A DNA stretch of 45,824 nucleotides from positions 1-45,824 of the forward strand of contig NZ_RPOI01000034.1 of the NCBI RefSeq assembly GCF_003818115.1, written 5' to 3'. The stretch is from Citrobacter youngae (lineage in GTDB: Bacteria; Pseudomonadota; Gammaproteobacteria; Enterobacterales; Enterobacteriaceae). Below the pieces are notes generated by a model, which was given only the letters and a program-made list of their open reading frames with translations, was not told where the DNA came from and ran no database searches. The position numbers and the translations under genes are program-made. Below, one piece after another: positions 1 to 10,382 of the stretch. Every line of letters begins with the position of its first letter. Position 1 is the first letter of the stretch.

Positions 1-531
1 AAACCAGGAAAAACCCATGTCGCGCTGCTGCGCCCAGTCCAGAATGGTGTTGGAAATCGCAGCCGACTGGGAAATAAATGCCAGCTTGCCGCGCTTGATG
101 GGGACGGGGGAAAAGCTGGCGTTAAGCCCCTGCCAGGGCGCGAGAAGTCCCAGACTGTTGGGCCCCAGCAGACGTATGTTGTAGCGTGATGCACAGGCCA
201 GCAGCTCCGCGTGTTGCGCCGTGGGAGCCGAGAGAATAATGCAGGTTTTGCAGCCTTTCTCGCCAAGTGCTTCGAGCAACGTCAGGTTGCGGCTGGCATT
301 GGTGCACAACACGGCGAGATCGGGGCTAAAAGGCAGGCTGCTGATATTGGGCCACGCCAGTACGCCCAACACGGCTTTCCAGGCGGGGGTCACTGGTAAA
401 ACGGGGCCGTTGAACCCTCCTGCCAGCAGGTTACGCATCATCAGGTATCCTGCTCGATTGGGCTTCATTGACGCCCCAATCACGGCAATGGATTTCGGTC
501 GCAGTAGCGCTTCCAGACCACGTTGACTCAT
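1..531 (-). CDS. patZ: Protein lysine acetyltransferase PatZ (Pka/YfiQ), N-terminal part only
   Basis: The gene starts at the ATG complementary to 529-531 and is cut by the left window edge after 177 codons; the E. coli protein is about 886 residues. The visible part is the CoA-binding/CoA-ligase-like domain, starting MSQRGLEALLRPKSIAVIGA, a Rossmann fold with the glycine-rich turn IGAS. The GNAT acetyltransferase domain of the family lies at the C terminus and is outside the window. PatZ transfers acetyl groups from acetyl-CoA to lysines, for example on acetyl-CoA synthetase. An AAGGAAG Shine-Dalgarno sequence lies just upstream of the start. It follows tapT by 36 bp on the same strand, as in E. 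coli, so co-transcription is likely. Identity is from sequence memory and is strong; whether the missing part is intact cannot be judged. Confidence 0.95.
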   Translation of the reverse strand, partial: MSQRGLEALLRPKSIAVIGASMKPNRAGYLMMRNLLAGGFNGPVLPVTPAWKAVLGVLAWPNISSLPFSPDLAVLCTNASRNLTLLEALGEKGCKTCIILSAPTAQHAELLACASRYNIRLLGPNSLGLLAPWQGLNASFSPVPIKRGKLAFISQSAAISNTILDWAQQRDMGFSWF

Positions 532-567
532 ATCGGCTTCCTTAATGACTCCAGTGACCGAATGATT

Positions 568-1266
568 TTAAACGCTTTCTGTTGAGTCTGCTGTGACGCT
601 TCCCTGATGTTGAGTTTTTCCTGCCAGGTAGCGTGTTTTAAAGCGCGTGAAGTGCTCACCTAATCCTTCGGCTGCCTGCGTATCACCTGCCAGATCCAGT
701 AAAGCAATTGCCACTTCGGCAGTGCAATATTGCCCCTCGGCATGGACTTCGCGCAGATGGTAAGCGGAGAGGCGTGATAAATCGACGGAGATCACCGGCA
801 GGTTATCAAGGTACGGGCTTTTGCGGAACATTTTGCGTGCTTCTGGCCAGGTGCCATCAAGCATAATGAATAGCGGTGGTTTACCGGCTGGTGGTGTGAA
901 AATGACCTCACGCCCCTCGTCGGCATAAGATGCCGGGAATACGACCATCGGCTGATAATCCGGATTTTTCACCAGTTCAAGCAGCGCCTGCGGTGGCTCG
1001 GTGCGTGACCACTGAAAAGCCGTTGTTTCGGGCAGGATATCGGCAATTAAACGCCCGGTATTGCTGGGCTTCATCGGTTCGGTATCAAACATCACCAGGC
1101 AAAAACAGCTTTTCGCCTGAGCTGGCGTCAGCGTTTCACACAGGCACAGTTTCAGCGGCAGCAGGCAGCGCTGACAGCGACGGATGCGATTACCTCGGGC
1201 AAGAAAAGGGCGCGTGGCGCGCGCAAGACGCTCGGCACGTAACTGGAGAACGGCGTTATTGGTCAT
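568..1266 (-). CDS. tapT: tRNA-uridine aminocarboxypropyltransferase TapT (YfiP), DTW-domain protein
   Basis: This 232-residue protein matches E. coli YfiP/TapT in length. The family transfers the 3-amino-3-carboxypropyl group of SAM to uridine 47 of tRNA, giving acp3U. The DTW signature is visible as LDGTWPEARKM in the middle of the protein. Near the N terminus is a four-cysteine cluster (C31, C34, C41, C43) likely to hold a metal. It lies between trxC and patZ on the same strand, and a probable terminator separates it from trxC. The start chosen is the first ATG and gives the family length. Confidence 0.93.
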   Translation of the reverse strand: MTNNAVLQLRAERLARATRPFLARGNRIRRCQRCLLPLKLCLCETLTPAQAKSCFCLVMFDTEPMKPSNTGRLIADILPETTAFQWSRTEPPQALLELVKNPDYQPMVVFPASYADEGREVIFTPPAGKPPLFIMLDGTWPEARKMFRKSPYLDNLPVISVDLSRLSAYHLREVHAEGQYCTAEVAIALLDLAGDTQAAEGLGEHFTRFKTRYLAGKTQHQGSVTADSTESV

Positions 1267-1308
1267 CGGGAAGCACGTTGAAAAATGCTATTGTCTCAGA
1301 GGACAAAA

Positions 1309-1329
1309 CGGGGCACAAGATGTGCCCCG
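1309..1329 (-). terminator. Rho-independent terminator of trxC
   Basis: A perfect 9-bp stem (CGGGGCACA / TGTGCCCCG) with a 3-base loop is flanked by four A's at 1305-1308, which read as a U-run on the minus strand. It lies seven bases after the trxC stop codon and upstream of tapT. Confidence 0.7.
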
Positions 1330-1335
1330 CAGAGT

Positions 1336-1755
1336 TTATAATGATTCGTTAAGCCAGCTATCAAACGGAGCCTTAGGTACGGCACCATTAAGCATGTCGA
1401 CGATTTCACCTTTTCTGAAGATCATGATGGTCGGGATGCTGCGGATACCGAAGCGGGCGCTGAGCTCACGTTCGGCTTCCGTATTCACTTTAACAAAACG
1501 TACTTTACCGCTACGTTCTTCCGCGACATCTTCAAAAATCGGAGCGAAGTTGCGGCATGGACCACACCAGGGGGCCCAAAAATCAACCACCACCGGGAGA
1601 TCGTCTTTTAACAGTTTATCCAGTGTTTCACCGGTCGCATTGATCACCTCCCCATCAAACAGGTCGTGACCACAGCGTCCGCATTTAGCCGCTTCCTGGA
1701 CACGATCGTCGGGGATGCGGTTGATAGCCTGGCAGCTGGTACAAACGGTATTCAT
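1336..1755 (-). CDS. trxC: Thioredoxin 2 (zinc-binding)
   Basis: TrxC is a cytoplasmic disulfide reductase reduced by thioredoxin reductase and used in oxidative stress. The 139-residue protein has two N-terminal zinc CxxC pairs (C5/C8 and C25/C28) followed by a thioredoxin fold with active site WCGPC (C64/C67), all at the E. coli positions. An in-frame upstream ATG would add 11 residues, but the MNTVC start has AGAGG upstream and gives the family length. In E. coli trxC is activated by OxyR; I did not find a convincing OxyR site by eye in the upstream gap shared with yfiF. Confidence 0.96.
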   Translation of the reverse strand: MNTVCTSCQAINRIPDDRVQEAAKCGRCGHDLFDGEVINATGETLDKLLKDDLPVVVDFWAPWCGPCRNFAPIFEDVAEERSGKVRFVKVNTEAERELSARFGIRSIPTIMIFRKGEIVDMLNGAVPKAPFDSWLNESL

Positions 1756-1927
1756 AACTAACCTCTGGATGAGTGGAGTGGACTTCACGGCAGTAACGCC
1801 AGTATGTTTCTATTATGTTACATATTATCGGGGAGTCTGTTCTAAACAACAATGCGTTTTATTCAATGAGTACAATAGTCCTTAGCTTTTAAATGAAATA
1901 ATGGCTAACGACGTGCACATCGGGTAA

Positions 1928-1946
1928 TCTGCGCGCTTCGCGCAGA
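1928..1946 (+). promoter_or_regulatory. Perfect hairpin just before the yfiF ribosome binding site
   Basis: The inverted repeat TCTGCGCG-CTT-CGCGCAGA gives an 8-bp GC-rich stem with a 3-base loop. It ends three bases before the GGTGGAG Shine-Dalgarno sequence of yfiF. If transcribed it would stack next to the ribosome binding site. Its function is unknown. Confidence 0.45.
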
Positions 1947-1962
1947 GCAGGTGGAGAAAAAC

Positions 1963-3042
1963 ATGAGCGACGAACTGAAGAACAAAAACGGCAAGGTCAA
2001 AGTGATGTACGTCCGCAGTGACGATGACTCGGATAAACGCACCCAAAATCCACGTACTGGTAAAGGCGGCGGTCGCCCCGGTACTTCCCGAGCCGAAGGC
2101 GGTCGTCGCCCTGCCCGTGATGACAGAAAGGGTCCGAACAGCGAACGAGGCCGTGAACGTGGTCGTGACCGCGATGTTGAACGCGATCGTAAACGTGAGG
2201 ATTCGCCATGGCGTACCGTGTCCCGCGCCCCGAGTGATGACGCAGCGGAAAAAGCCGATCACGGCGGTATCAGCGGCAAAAGCTTTATCGATCCGGAAGT
2301 ATTACGTCGCCAGCGCGCGGAAGAAACTCGCGTTTACGGTGAGAATGCCTGTCAGGCTCTGTTCCAGAGTCGTCCGGACGCTATCGTCCGCGCCTGGTTT
2401 GTTCAGAGCGTCACCCCGCGCTTTAAAGAAGCATTACGCTGGATGGCGGCAAACCGCAAAGCCTACCACGTGGTTGACGAAGCCGAACTGGCGAAGGCCT
2501 CTGGCACTGAACACCACGGTGGTGTCTGTTTCCTGATTAAAAAACGTAACGGTACCACCGTTAAGCAGTGGGTTGGTCAGGCGGGCGCGCAGGATTGCGT
2601 ACTGGCGCTGGAAGATATCGCCAACCCGCATAACCTGGGCGGTATGATGCGTAGCTGCGCACACTTCGGTGTGAAAGGCGTGGTGGTGCAGGATGCGGCG
2701 CTGCTGGAATCGGGTGCGGCTATCCGTACCGCTGAAGGGGGGGCTGAGCACGTTCAGCCGATTACCGGTGACAGTATTGTCGACGTGCTGGACGATTTCC
2801 GTAACGCGGGTTACACGATAGTGATGACCTCAAGCGTGAAAGGTAAACCGCTGTTTACGACCACGCTGCCGGAAAAAATGGTGCTGGTATTAGGGCGTGA
2901 GCGTGAAGCTCTGCCGGAAGCGGCATGCTCAGCCGACGATTTGTGCGTGGCGATTGACGGTACCGGCAATGTAGAAACGCTTAACGTTTCTGTTGCGACC
3001 GGCGTGCTACTCGCGGAGTGGTGGCGTCAGAACAAAGCCTGA
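1963..3042 (+). CDS. yfiF: SpoU/TrmH-family tRNA/rRNA methyltransferase YfiF
   Basis: A 359-residue protein of the SPOUT methyltransferase family. The C-terminal half carries the SpoU signatures: [16 protein letters not shown] (SAM/RNA motif 1), VLVLGRE and the terminal [11 protein letters not shown] knot motif. A central SpoU substrate-binding domain precedes them. The N terminus is disordered and basic, and residues 52-80 are almost only R, D, E, K and G, a stretch I do not recall in E. coli YfiF (345 aa). The start at 1963 has GGTGGAG at the right spacing; an ATG four codons earlier is less likely. E. coli YfiF has been linked to tRNA methylation, but its exact target should be treated as unproven here. 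Confidence 0.92.
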   Translation: MSDELKNKNGKVKVMYVRSDDDSDKRTQNPRTGKGGGRPGTSRAEGGRRPARDDRKGPNSERGRERGRDRDVERDRKREDSPWRTVSRAPSDDAAEKADHGGISGKSFIDPEVLRRQRAEETRVYGENACQALFQSRPDAIVRAWFVQSVTPRFKEALRWMAANRKAYHVVDEAELAKASGTEHHGGVCFLIKKRNGTTVKQWVGQAGAQDCVLALEDIANPHNLGGMMRSCAHFGVKGVVVQDAALLESGAAIRTAEGGAEHVQPITGDSIVDVLDDFRNAGYTIVMTSSVKGKPLFTTTLPEKMVLVLGREREALPEAACSADDLCVAIDGTGNVETLNVSVATGVLLAEWWRQNKA

Positions 3043-3046
3043 TAAT

Positions 3047-3077
3047 AAAAATGCCAGCGAATCGCTGGCATTTTTTT
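3047..3077. terminator. Bidirectional terminator between yfiF and ung
   Basis: A 9-bp inverted repeat (TGCCAGCGA / TCGCTGGCA, 3052-3070) is flanked by A's on the left and seven T's on the right. It can therefore end transcription of both convergent genes. The T-run reaches the ung stop codon. Confidence 0.85.
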
Positions 3078-3765
3078 ACTCGCTTTCTGCGGGTAATATC
3101 GGCATCCAGTCAATCGGTTTTTCACCTCGTTGTTCCAGCCATTCATTAGCCAGTACAAAGTGATTGCAGCCAAAGAAACCGCGATGCGCAGAGAGCGGTG
3201 ATGGGTGTGGCGCTTTCAACACATGGTGACGCTGCGCATCAATAATCGCGCCTTTCTTCTGAGCATGTGAACCCCAGAGCAGGAAAACCACACCTTCCCG
3301 ATGTTGGTTAATCAGGCTGATGACTTTATCAGTAAACGTTTCCCATCCCAGACTGGCATGCGAATGCGCCTGACCCGCCCGAACGGTGAGAACGGTGTTG
3401 AGTAACAATACGCCCTGGCGTGCCCAGCTTTCCAGGTATCCATGTGTCGGACGGGTAAATCCCGGGATGGTGGCTTCCAGCTCTTTATACATGTTCAGTA
3501 GTGACGGCGGAGTGGCGATGCCAGGGCGTACAGAGAAGGCGAGACCGTGTGCCTGGCCTGGGCCGTGGTAGGGATCTTGCCCCAGAATGACAACTTTAAC
3601 GTCGCCAAGCTCAGTAAAGCGAAACGCGTTAAACACATCTTTTTGCGGTGGATAGATTGTCATACCCGACTGACGCTCGCCGGCAACGGTATGCAGCGTG
3701 TTAACAAAGTAAGGCTGCTGTTTCTCTTCAGCCAGCACATCGTGCCAGGTTAATTCGGTGGCCAT
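3076..3765 (-). CDS. ung: Uracil-DNA glycosylase
   Basis: Ung removes uracil from DNA and starts base-excision repair. The 229-residue protein has the family water-activating motif GQDPYHG with D64 at the E. coli position, and the C-terminal DNA-intercalation motif [11 protein letters not shown] carrying the catalytic histidine. The start [10 protein letters not shown] was chosen over an upstream ATG 26 codons away because AGGAGA lies seven bases upstream and the length then equals that of E. coli. It is convergent with yfiF and divergent from grcA. Confidence 0.97.
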   Translation of the reverse strand: MATELTWHDVLAEEKQQPYFVNTLHTVAGERQSGMTIYPPQKDVFNAFRFTELGDVKVVILGQDPYHGPGQAHGLAFSVRPGIATPPSLLNMYKELEATIPGFTRPTHGYLESWARQGVLLLNTVLTVRAGQAHSHASLGWETFTDKVISLINQHREGVVFLLWGSHAQKKGAIIDAQRHHVLKAPHPSPLSAHRGFFGCNHFVLANEWLEQRGEKPIDWMPILPAESE

Positions 3766-3907
3766 CTCGCTCTCCTGCGATTTTTTCAATCCCCATAGCT
3801 TAACTGCTTCTTTCAACGGCGCAAAATTCTGCACGTTTCTCAAAGCGCTACCTCTTAAAGATAGTTGAAAATTTATGTAAAAAGTTTAGCTGTGTATATG
3901 GCGTAAG

Positions 3908-3974
3908 TTGATGTAAAACAATAAAATCCACCTATCACCACTTTTCATGTGTGGTTTTTATTGATTTAAATCAA
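3908..3974 (+). promoter_or_regulatory. Tandem FNR boxes of the grcA promoter
   Basis: The downstream box at 3961-3974 is a perfect TTGAT-TTAA-ATCAA. The upstream box at 3908-3921 is TTGAT-GTAA-AACAA, one mismatch. Their centres are 53 bp apart. E. coli yfiD has FNR sites at -40.5 and -93.5, the same spacing. That places the start point near 4008, a few bases after the TATATA element at 3997-4002, which is consistent. Confidence 0.88.
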
Positions 3975-4083
3975 AGATTCAAGGGTGTGTGAGGGGTATA
4001 TATACACTCAAGCAACAATGGTTTTACCAATTGGCCGGATGACGGCCAACCGAGATCAAATAATTTTGCCGGGGAGGCATCAA

Positions 4084-4467
4084 ATGATTACAGGTATCCA
4101 GATTACTAAAGCTGCAAACGACGACCTGCTGAACTCTTTCTGGCTGCTGGACAGCGAAAAAGGCGAAGCACGCTGCATCGTTGCCAAAGCAGGTTTCAAT
4201 GCTGATGAAGTCGTTGCTGTCAGCAAACTGGGCGAAATCGAATACCGTGAAGTACCGGTAGACGTACAGCCGGAAGTCCGCGTGGAAGGTGGTCAGCACC
4301 TGAACGTGAACGTTCTGCGTCGCGAAACGCTGGAAGATGCAGTTAAGCATCCGGAAAAATATCCGCAGCTGACCATCCGTGTTTCTGGTTATGCAGTGCG
4401 TTTCAACTCTCTGACCCCAGAACAGCAGCGCGACGTTATTGCTCGTACCTTTACTGAGAGCCTGTAA
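4084..4467 (+). CDS. grcA: Autonomous glycyl radical cofactor GrcA (YfiD)
   Basis: GrcA replaces the oxygen-cleaved C-terminal glycyl-radical domain of pyruvate formate-lyase and restores its activity. The 127-residue protein ends with the glycyl radical loop RVSGYAVRF, where the G carries the radical. The start at MITGIQITK follows GGGGAGG at 4070-4076; a longer reading frame begins 33 codons earlier but runs through the promoter. The paired FNR boxes upstream fit strong induction under low oxygen. A terminator hairpin follows. Confidence 0.97.
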   Translation: MITGIQITKAANDDLLNSFWLLDSEKGEARCIVAKAGFNADEVVAVSKLGEIEYREVPVDVQPEVRVEGGQHLNVNVLRRETLEDAVKHPEKYPQLTIRVSGYAVRFNSLTPEQQRDVIARTFTESL

Positions 4468-4503
4468 GGGTCACGGGGAATAACCCCGTTTAGCAAAGAA
4501 TCA

Positions 4504-4539
4504 AAAAGCGGAAGATGCCAGTGTCTCTTCCGCTTTTTT
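4504..4539 (+). terminator. Rho-independent terminator of grcA
   Basis: A 12-bp stem (AAAAGCGGAAGA 4504-4515 / TCTTCCGCTTTT 4526-4537) is followed by a T-run. A smaller hairpin ACGGGG-AATA-ACCCCGT lies just before it. The A's at its left side could also serve eamB on the other strand. Confidence 0.85.
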
Positions 4540-4546
4540 GCATCCG

Positions 4547-5134
4547 TTAGTAAAAGATCCTCACCGCGCAATACACCAACAGCAGCGCCAGAATGATATT
4601 CAACTGCCGGCCGTAACGGCGAAAAACGCGCTGAAAAAGATGGCCCGCCAGCGCCCAGCAGGCATTTCCGAAGGTGCCGATCAGCGCCAACAGAATACTC
4701 ACTCCAATCAACCAGTGCGCGTCCTGTGTATACGGCAATACAAATGTGGATAACGCGGTAATGCCGTACAAAATGATTTTGACGTTCACAAACTGCAAAC
4801 CAAAACTCGCCCAAAAGCTAATCGGTTCCGCCTGCAGCCTATCGTTTGAGGCTGGGCTGGTGGCGATTTTCAGCGCCAGCCATAAAATGTAGGCTGCCCC
4901 TGCCCAACTCAGCCAATGAATAATAGCCGGATCCATGACCGCCAGCGAAAACGAGATCCCGGCGCACAGCAGCATGACGATTAAAAAGCCCAGACTCATT
5001 CCGGCCAGAACACGCGTGCTTTGACGTAAGCCATGTGATGTCGCCGCACTCAGCGCGAGGATATTATTCGGGCCGGGTGTTAGCGCAGTAATCAGTGTAT
5101 AGGTCCAGAATGCACTTAAAAGCATGGGGGTCAC
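4547..5134 (-). CDS. eamB: Cysteine/O-acetylserine exporter EamB (YfiK), LysE/RhtB family
   Basis: A 195-residue inner-membrane protein with about six hydrophobic segments, the same length as E. coli EamB. The family motif TPGPNNILAL lies in the first membrane segment. E. coli EamB exports cysteine and O-acetylserine. The gene is divergent from the LysR-type regulator yfiE with a 102-bp gap, the usual arrangement for a LysE exporter and its regulator. Substrate specificity is inferred from orthology. Confidence 0.93.
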   Translation of the reverse strand: MTPMLLSAFWTYTLITALTPGPNNILALSAATSHGLRQSTRVLAGMSLGFLIVMLLCAGISFSLAVMDPAIIHWLSWAGAAYILWLALKIATSPASNDRLQAEPISFWASFGLQFVNVKIILYGITALSTFVLPYTQDAHWLIGVSILLALIGTFGNACWALAGHLFQRVFRRYGRQLNIILALLLVYCAVRIFY

Positions 5135-5236
5135 TTGTTATCTCCTCTGTTTTGGTAGACAGTACCCGAGACAAAACATTTAAAAAAATGAATGTTTTTG
5201 CATTCTGAATTCGATATTTTCGATGGGTTGGTGCGA

Positions 5237-6133
5237 ATGGATTTACGTCGGTTTATTACGTTAAAAACAGTGGTGGAAGAGGGCTCATTCCTTCGGGCTT
5301 CACAAAAGCTTTGCTGTACGCAATCAACCGTAACGTTTCATATTCAACAGCTTGAACAAGAACTCTCAGTACAGCTATTCGAAAAAATTGGCCGGCGGAT
5401 GTGTCTCACCAGTGAGGGCAAACGGCTGATGCCGCATATACATGACCTGACGCGTGTGATGGCATCGATCCGACAGTCAGCACATCAGGATGCGCAGCCG
5501 AGCGGCGATCTCCGCGTCGCAACCGGAGAAACGTTACTGGCCTATAAAATGCCGCAGGTTTTACAGCGCTTTAAACAACGCGCTCCCAATGTTCGGTTGT
5601 CCCTACAGTCGCTCAATTGTTATGTCATTCGTGATGCCCTGCTGGACGATGAGGTTGATCTGGGGGTGTTTTATCGGGTTGGGAATGATGAGGCGCTTGA
5701 GATGCTGTCACTGGGTGAACAGTCACTGGCGCTGGTCGCCTCTCCGGCTCTTCAGGATGTTGATTTCACTCAGCATAATCAGCATATTCCCTGCAGTTTT
5801 ATCATTAATGAACCGCAATGTATTTTTAGACAGCGTTTTGAAAGTCTGCTGCGTAAGCGGCAGATAACGCTGGAAAATACTATTGAGCTATGGAGTATCG
5901 AAAGCATCAAGCAGTGTGTCTCTGCGAATCTTGGTGTCAGTTTTTTACCGCGGTTTACCGTTGAGAAGGAATTACACTCAGGAGAATTAATCGAGTTGCC
6001 GTTCAGTGAAAAGCCTGAATTGATTACCGCATTGTGCGCACATCATGCCGGAAAAGTCGTTAGCCCGGCGATACGGGTTTTTATGGAATGTATTACAGAG
6101 AGCTTTGCTGCGCATGAAAAAATGCCGGGCTAA
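5237..6133 (+). CDS. yfiE: LysR-family transcriptional regulator YfiE
   Basis: A 298-residue LysR-type regulator. The N-terminal winged helix (residues 1-60) contains FLRASQKLCCTQSTVTFHIQ, and a type-2 periplasmic-binding-like effector domain follows. The E. coli orthologue starts MDLRRFITLK, so the ATG at 5237 is preferred to the one 15 codons upstream. It is divergent from eamB and may control it; this is inference from position. The last bases of the gene overlap the srmB terminator hairpin. Confidence 0.88.
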   Translation: MDLRRFITLKTVVEEGSFLRASQKLCCTQSTVTFHIQQLEQELSVQLFEKIGRRMCLTSEGKRLMPHIHDLTRVMASIRQSAHQDAQPSGDLRVATGETLLAYKMPQVLQRFKQRAPNVRLSLQSLNCYVIRDALLDDEVDLGVFYRVGNDEALEMLSLGEQSLALVASPALQDVDFTQHNQHIPCSFIINEPQCIFRQRFESLLRKRQITLENTIELWSIESIKQCVSANLGVSFLPRFTVEKELHSGELIELPFSEKPELITALCAHHAGKVVSPAIRVFMECITESFAAHEKMPG

Positions 6134-6145
6134 ACGGCCCGGCAT
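6117..6145 (-). terminator. srmB terminator overlapping the end of yfiE
   Basis: The stem ATGCCGGGC (6122-6130) / GCCCGGCAT (6137-6145) is preceded on the plus strand by six A's, a U-run for minus-strand transcripts. The yfiE stop codon (6131-6133) lies in the loop, so the two convergent genes share it. Confidence 0.75.
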
Positions 6146-6150
6146 TCGGT

Positions 6151-7479
6151 TTACTCTTTGTCAGACTGCTGGGTAGCAGCTCCGCTCGGCTTACGACGTT
6201 TGCCGATATTTTTGGCGTCGCGGTGACGTTTTTTCACCCGCGGCTTCTCTTTCTCTTTCGCTTTTTTCTCGGCGCGCTTCGCCAGCACTTTCTTGGATGG
6301 CTTACCGTTGGATTTCTCACTTGGCGCGCGCGTGGTTGGACGCAGTTCGTCGATGACGCGTGCTTTCAGCGGCTCGTCAATATAGCGGCTCGCTTTGCCG
6401 AGCAGCAGGTGGTCATGCGCTTCAACCAAAGAGATTGCAGTACCTTTACGCCCGGCACGACCGGTACGACCAATGCGGTGCAGATAGGCATCGCCACTGC
6501 GCGGCATGTCGAAGTTAAACACGTGGCTGACGTCAGGAATATCGATCCCGCGAGCGGCAACGTCGGTGGCTACCAGCACGTTCACGCGACCATCGGTCAG
6601 GCGTTTGATCGCTTCGTTACGTTTGTTCTGCACCATCTCGCCTTCGAGATAGCAGTTATTAATGCCTGCCTGGCGCAGCCAGCCAGCCAGCTCGTGCACA
6701 CGTTCGCGTTTGCGTACAAAGACAATTGAGCGGGTCGCTTCCGGCTGTTTTAAAAGATGGATCAGCAGGGCAGTTTTGTGCTCGATATCATCGGCACGGT
6801 AGTAAAACTGATGGATCTTCTTGCGTTCGCGGGTGGACGGATCTGCCGAGACTTCGACAGGATCTTCCAGCAGACGCTCGGCAAAATCTTTGATCGCATC
6901 GCCTTCCAGGGTGGCGGAGAACAGCATCGTTTGCTTACGCCAGCGGGTTTCACCGGCGATATGTTCGATGTCCTGGGCAAAGCCCATGTCCAGCATACGG
7001 TCTGCTTCATCGAGGATCAGCGTTTCAACTGCATGGCAGTCGAAGTTCTCTTCTTTAATGTATTGCAGCAGACGACCCGTGGTGGCGACCACGATGTCCT
7101 GGTTTTCGCTAAAGACTTCCATGTGGTTCATGTAAGCCACGCCGCCGGTAATGGTGGCAATATCCAGATGCGTATTTTTGGCCAATTCACGGGCGTGTTC
7201 GGCAACCTGCATCGCCAGTTCGCGCGTCGGTGTCAGGATTAAAATGCGCGGTGGACCTGATTTCTTGCGCGGGAAGTCGAGCAAGTGCTGCAACGCTGGC
7301 AGCAAATATGCCGCCGTTTTACCGGTGCCTGTCGGCGCAGAACCGAGTACATCACGGCCATCGAGCGCAGGCGGAATGGCGGCAGCCTGAATGGCGGTCG
7401 GGCGAGTGAAACCTTTTTCCTGGAGGGCTTCCAGCAGGCTTTCATCGAGTTCAAGTTCGGAAAAAGTCGTTACAGTCAT
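6151..7479 (-). CDS. srmB: DEAD-box RNA helicase SrmB
   Basis: SrmB assists assembly of the 50S ribosomal subunit. The 442-residue protein (E. coli 444) shows all helicase motifs: Q motif before APTGTGKT (48-55), PTRELAMQV, DEAD (157-160), SAT, ARGIDIPDVSHV and HRIGRTGR. The C-terminal tail after about residue 375 is highly basic and low in complexity (many K, R, E), as expected for a disordered RNA-binding tail. It is divergent from trmN6. Confidence 0.97.
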   Translation of the reverse strand: MTVTTFSELELDESLLEALQEKGFTRPTAIQAAAIPPALDGRDVLGSAPTGTGKTAAYLLPALQHLLDFPRKKSGPPRILILTPTRELAMQVAEHARELAKNTHLDIATITGGVAYMNHMEVFSENQDIVVATTGRLLQYIKEENFDCHAVETLILDEADRMLDMGFAQDIEHIAGETRWRKQTMLFSATLEGDAIKDFAERLLEDPVEVSADPSTRERKKIHQFYYRADDIEHKTALLIHLLKQPEATRSIVFVRKRERVHELAGWLRQAGINNCYLEGEMVQNKRNEAIKRLTDGRVNVLVATDVAARGIDIPDVSHVFNFDMPRSGDAYLHRIGRTGRAGRKGTAISLVEAHDHLLLGKASRYIDEPLKARVIDELRPTTRAPSEKSNGKPSKKVLAKRAEKKAKEKEKPRVKKRHRDAKNIGKRRKPSGAATQQSDKE

Positions 7480-7609
7480 GTTCTACCTCTGAGTGGGGCG
7501 CTGATTATAGACGTTACGGCTGCAATCTTCATCTGTTTGTATGGATATACCTTCTCAGGTATTGTTTTTATCCTATGTTATCGTTTTTTTTCCAGGAAGG
7601 TTGTTCTTC

Positions 7610-9978
<2,369 letters not shown>

Positions 9979-10217
9979 GTGTTCGCTCACCATAGCACCA
10001 TACTGCGCGATGCTGCACGTTTTATTTTCAACCGTGTTGCAATGGCTAAACACAGGGGAAGGGAATGTGGATGAGTGAAAGAGCAAAAATATTTTGTGAA
10101 GCAGGCCGTTAGCATCAGATTATGAGGTGAAATAAAGTGGCTGTTGGGTTACTCTGCTGGCGGTGAAATGGGCATTTCTATACAGATAGTGCGTTGATCG
10201 GGTTATGTAGACTTATA

Positions 10218-10382
10218 ATGAGAGATAAGACCTGTCTACAACATGACAAACAAAAACAAATGCGTAACGGAACTTTACGAAACTTGAGCACTCTAAGCTT
10301 TTGCTTGCTCATAGTGAAGCTTATGGAGTGGCGTTTCGAAAGCGCGTGGAAATTTGGTTTGGGGAGACTTTACCTCGGATGA
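10218..10382 (+). CDS. rseD: RseD-like leader peptide overlapping rpoE start
   Basis: This short frame ends with TGA at 10380-10382, overlapping the rpoE ATG at 10379-10381, the ATGA arrangement of translational coupling. In E. coli a leader peptide RseD of about 50 residues is encoded here and is coupled to rpoE translation. The C-terminal part (RFESAWKFGLGRLYLG) reads as a real small protein. The start is uncertain: TTG 10194, ATG 10218 and ATG 10260 are all in frame and none has a good Shine-Dalgarno sequence. The sigma-E promoter lies inside the frame, so only transcripts from further upstream can carry it whole. Confidence 0.65.
   Translation: MRDKTCLQHDKQKQMRNGTLRNLSTLSFCLLIVKLMEWRFESAWKFGLGRLYLG
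10269..10296 (+). promoter_or_regulatory. Sigma-E promoter of rpoE
   Basis: GGAACTT (10269-10275) and TCTAA (10292-10296) with a 16-base spacer match the sigma-E consensus exactly. The start point is expected near 10303, about 76 bases before rpoE. This is the autoregulatory promoter of the operon. The rest of the nadB-rpoE gap (about 9980-10190) should hold other rpoE promoters, but I could not place them securely. Confidence 0.9.

Noticed and set aside
1756-1860. Possible OxyR site between trxC and yfiF
   Set aside because: The AT-rich stretch ATTATGTTACATATTAT is partly symmetrical, but it does not show the four spaced ATAG-type quarter sites well enough to call.
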